DNA of 64,000 nucleotides from Rahnella sikkimica (lineage in GTDB: Bacteria > Pseudomonadota > Gammaproteobacteria > Enterobacterales > Enterobacteriaceae). Location of the stretch: contig NZ_CP019063.1 in the NCBI RefSeq assembly GCF_002951615.1, forward strand, positions 485,464 through 549,463, in the 5' to 3' direction. This document shows, one piece after another, positions 63,755 to 64,000 of the stretch; position 1 is the first letter of the stretch, and every line of letters begins with the position of its first letter. The notes under the pieces are model-generated. The model did no database searches, was not told where the DNA came from, and worked only from the letters and a program-made list of their open reading frames with translations. The translations under genes were made by a program, and so were the position numbers.

Positions 63755-64000
63755 TTAAACGTATAAATCCTTAAACGTCCCCAACCTGAATCCGCGTTCT
63801 GCAATTGCCTGTTTCAGCGAAGCAGACGTCAGCACGTCAAGTTCCGCCAGCCGCGGATAGCAATATTTGCTCGCCAGGATCGTGTTATCGATAAACGAAG
63901 GATGGCACATGATTTCCAGAGACTCATCGCCGCGCGCGGTAGCCTGATCCAATGTATTCAGAAACAGCGCTTCTGAAATCGCTTCGCCGTAGAAAGTGCT
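63755..64000 (-). CDS. chbG: chbG 3' part, right copy (runs off the window)
   Basis: The minus strand encodes the ChbG C-terminus ([12 protein letters not shown] through [22 protein letters not shown] to FKDLYV). It is identical to the left-arm copy over the visible stretch. The window ends just before the site of the left copy's second frameshift, so it cannot be judged whether this copy is intact. Confidence 0.75.
   Translation of the reverse strand, partial: STFYGEAISEALFLNTLDQATARGDESLEIMCHPSFIDNTILASKYCYPRLAELDVLTSASLKQAIAERGFRLGTFKDLYV

Larger units (their letters stand above)
59912..64000. repeat. Right arm of an ~8.1 kb inverted repeat
   Basis: Mirror of 55858-59911. Here the HAD, StiP/PRTase-like and lyase genes are all in frame. 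The terW 5' end is altered, and a stretch near 62985 differs by two A residues. The arm is still matching at the last base of the window, so the true length of the repeat is unknown. Confidence 0.9.

Noticed and set aside
1..64000. CRISPR arrays, tRNA or rRNA genes, insertion-sequence transposases
   Set aside because: I looked for regular spacer-repeat units, cloverleaf-like segments and transposase motifs and found none that I can support.

Overview
This looks like a segment of a large, low-copy enterobacterial plasmid, perhaps from the Rahnella/Ewingella/Serratia part of the Enterobacterales (an inference from gene content and moderate GC). The plasmid call rests on a ParF/ParG-type partition cassette beside a Rep_3-type initiator and about twenty iterons (positions 1-3610). 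Two further iteron copies lie alone, 20 kb away, near 23.5 and 23.8 kb.

Layout. 3.7-9.4 kb: peptide-type ABC importer, then a LysR regulator and a fumarylacetoacetase-family hydrolase. 11.4-15.0 kb: PTS EIIBC permease, enolase-superfamily (RspA/ManD-like) dehydratase and GntR regulator. 15.1-15.8 kb: hipBA relic with intact hipB, three perfect HipB operators and a gutted hipA. 15.9-20.4 kb: class-3 lipase with three tandem lipoproteins, probably an antibacterial phospholipase with immunity proteins, bounded by two near-identical terminators. 20.6-23.0 kb: gcd (PQQ glucose dehydrogenase). 23.9-27.0 kb: small hypothetical, NlpA/MetQ-like lipoprotein, DUF2158 protein, OsmC-like peroxidase and a TacAT-type toxin-antitoxin pair. 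27.4-35.4 kb: LysR regulator and a ydcSTUV-patD polyamine/GABA operon with a second patD. 35.7-37.7 kb: AT-rich pair, glycosyltransferase and O-antigen ligase-like protein. 38-44.4 kb: methyltransferase, NTF2-like proteins, two LysR regulators, an acetyltransferase and an MFS exporter. 44.4-48.3 kb: three-subunit FAD gluconate dehydrogenase, followed by a noncoding fold-back element (48.66-49.33 kb) and a GntR-like LacI regulator. 50.8-56.1 kb: chbBCARFG chitobiose operon, with chbG frameshifted twice. 56.1-64.0 kb: the terW-associated metabolic module of tellurite-resistance (ter) loci, present twice as a giant inverted repeat centred near 59,911 and running to the window end.

How the parts fit. 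gcd and the gluconate dehydrogenase together give periplasmic oxidation of glucose to gluconate and 2-ketogluconate, feeding electrons to the respiratory chain. The other catabolic blocks (peptides, chitobiose, polyamines, sugar acids) suggest a plant- or soil-associated accessory replicon.

The strongest 'second look' items are: (1) the giant palindrome, whose left arm differs from the right mostly by one-base homopolymer indels, so it may be a fold-back assembly artefact; (2) the lipase/triple-lipoprotein cassette, where each tandem copy carries the end of the lipase gene as its ribosome-binding site; (3) the fold-back element, whose two arms share sequence blocks but have different hairpins at matching places; (4) the long iteron array and its distant satellites. 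All family assignments come from reading motifs; no database search was run.
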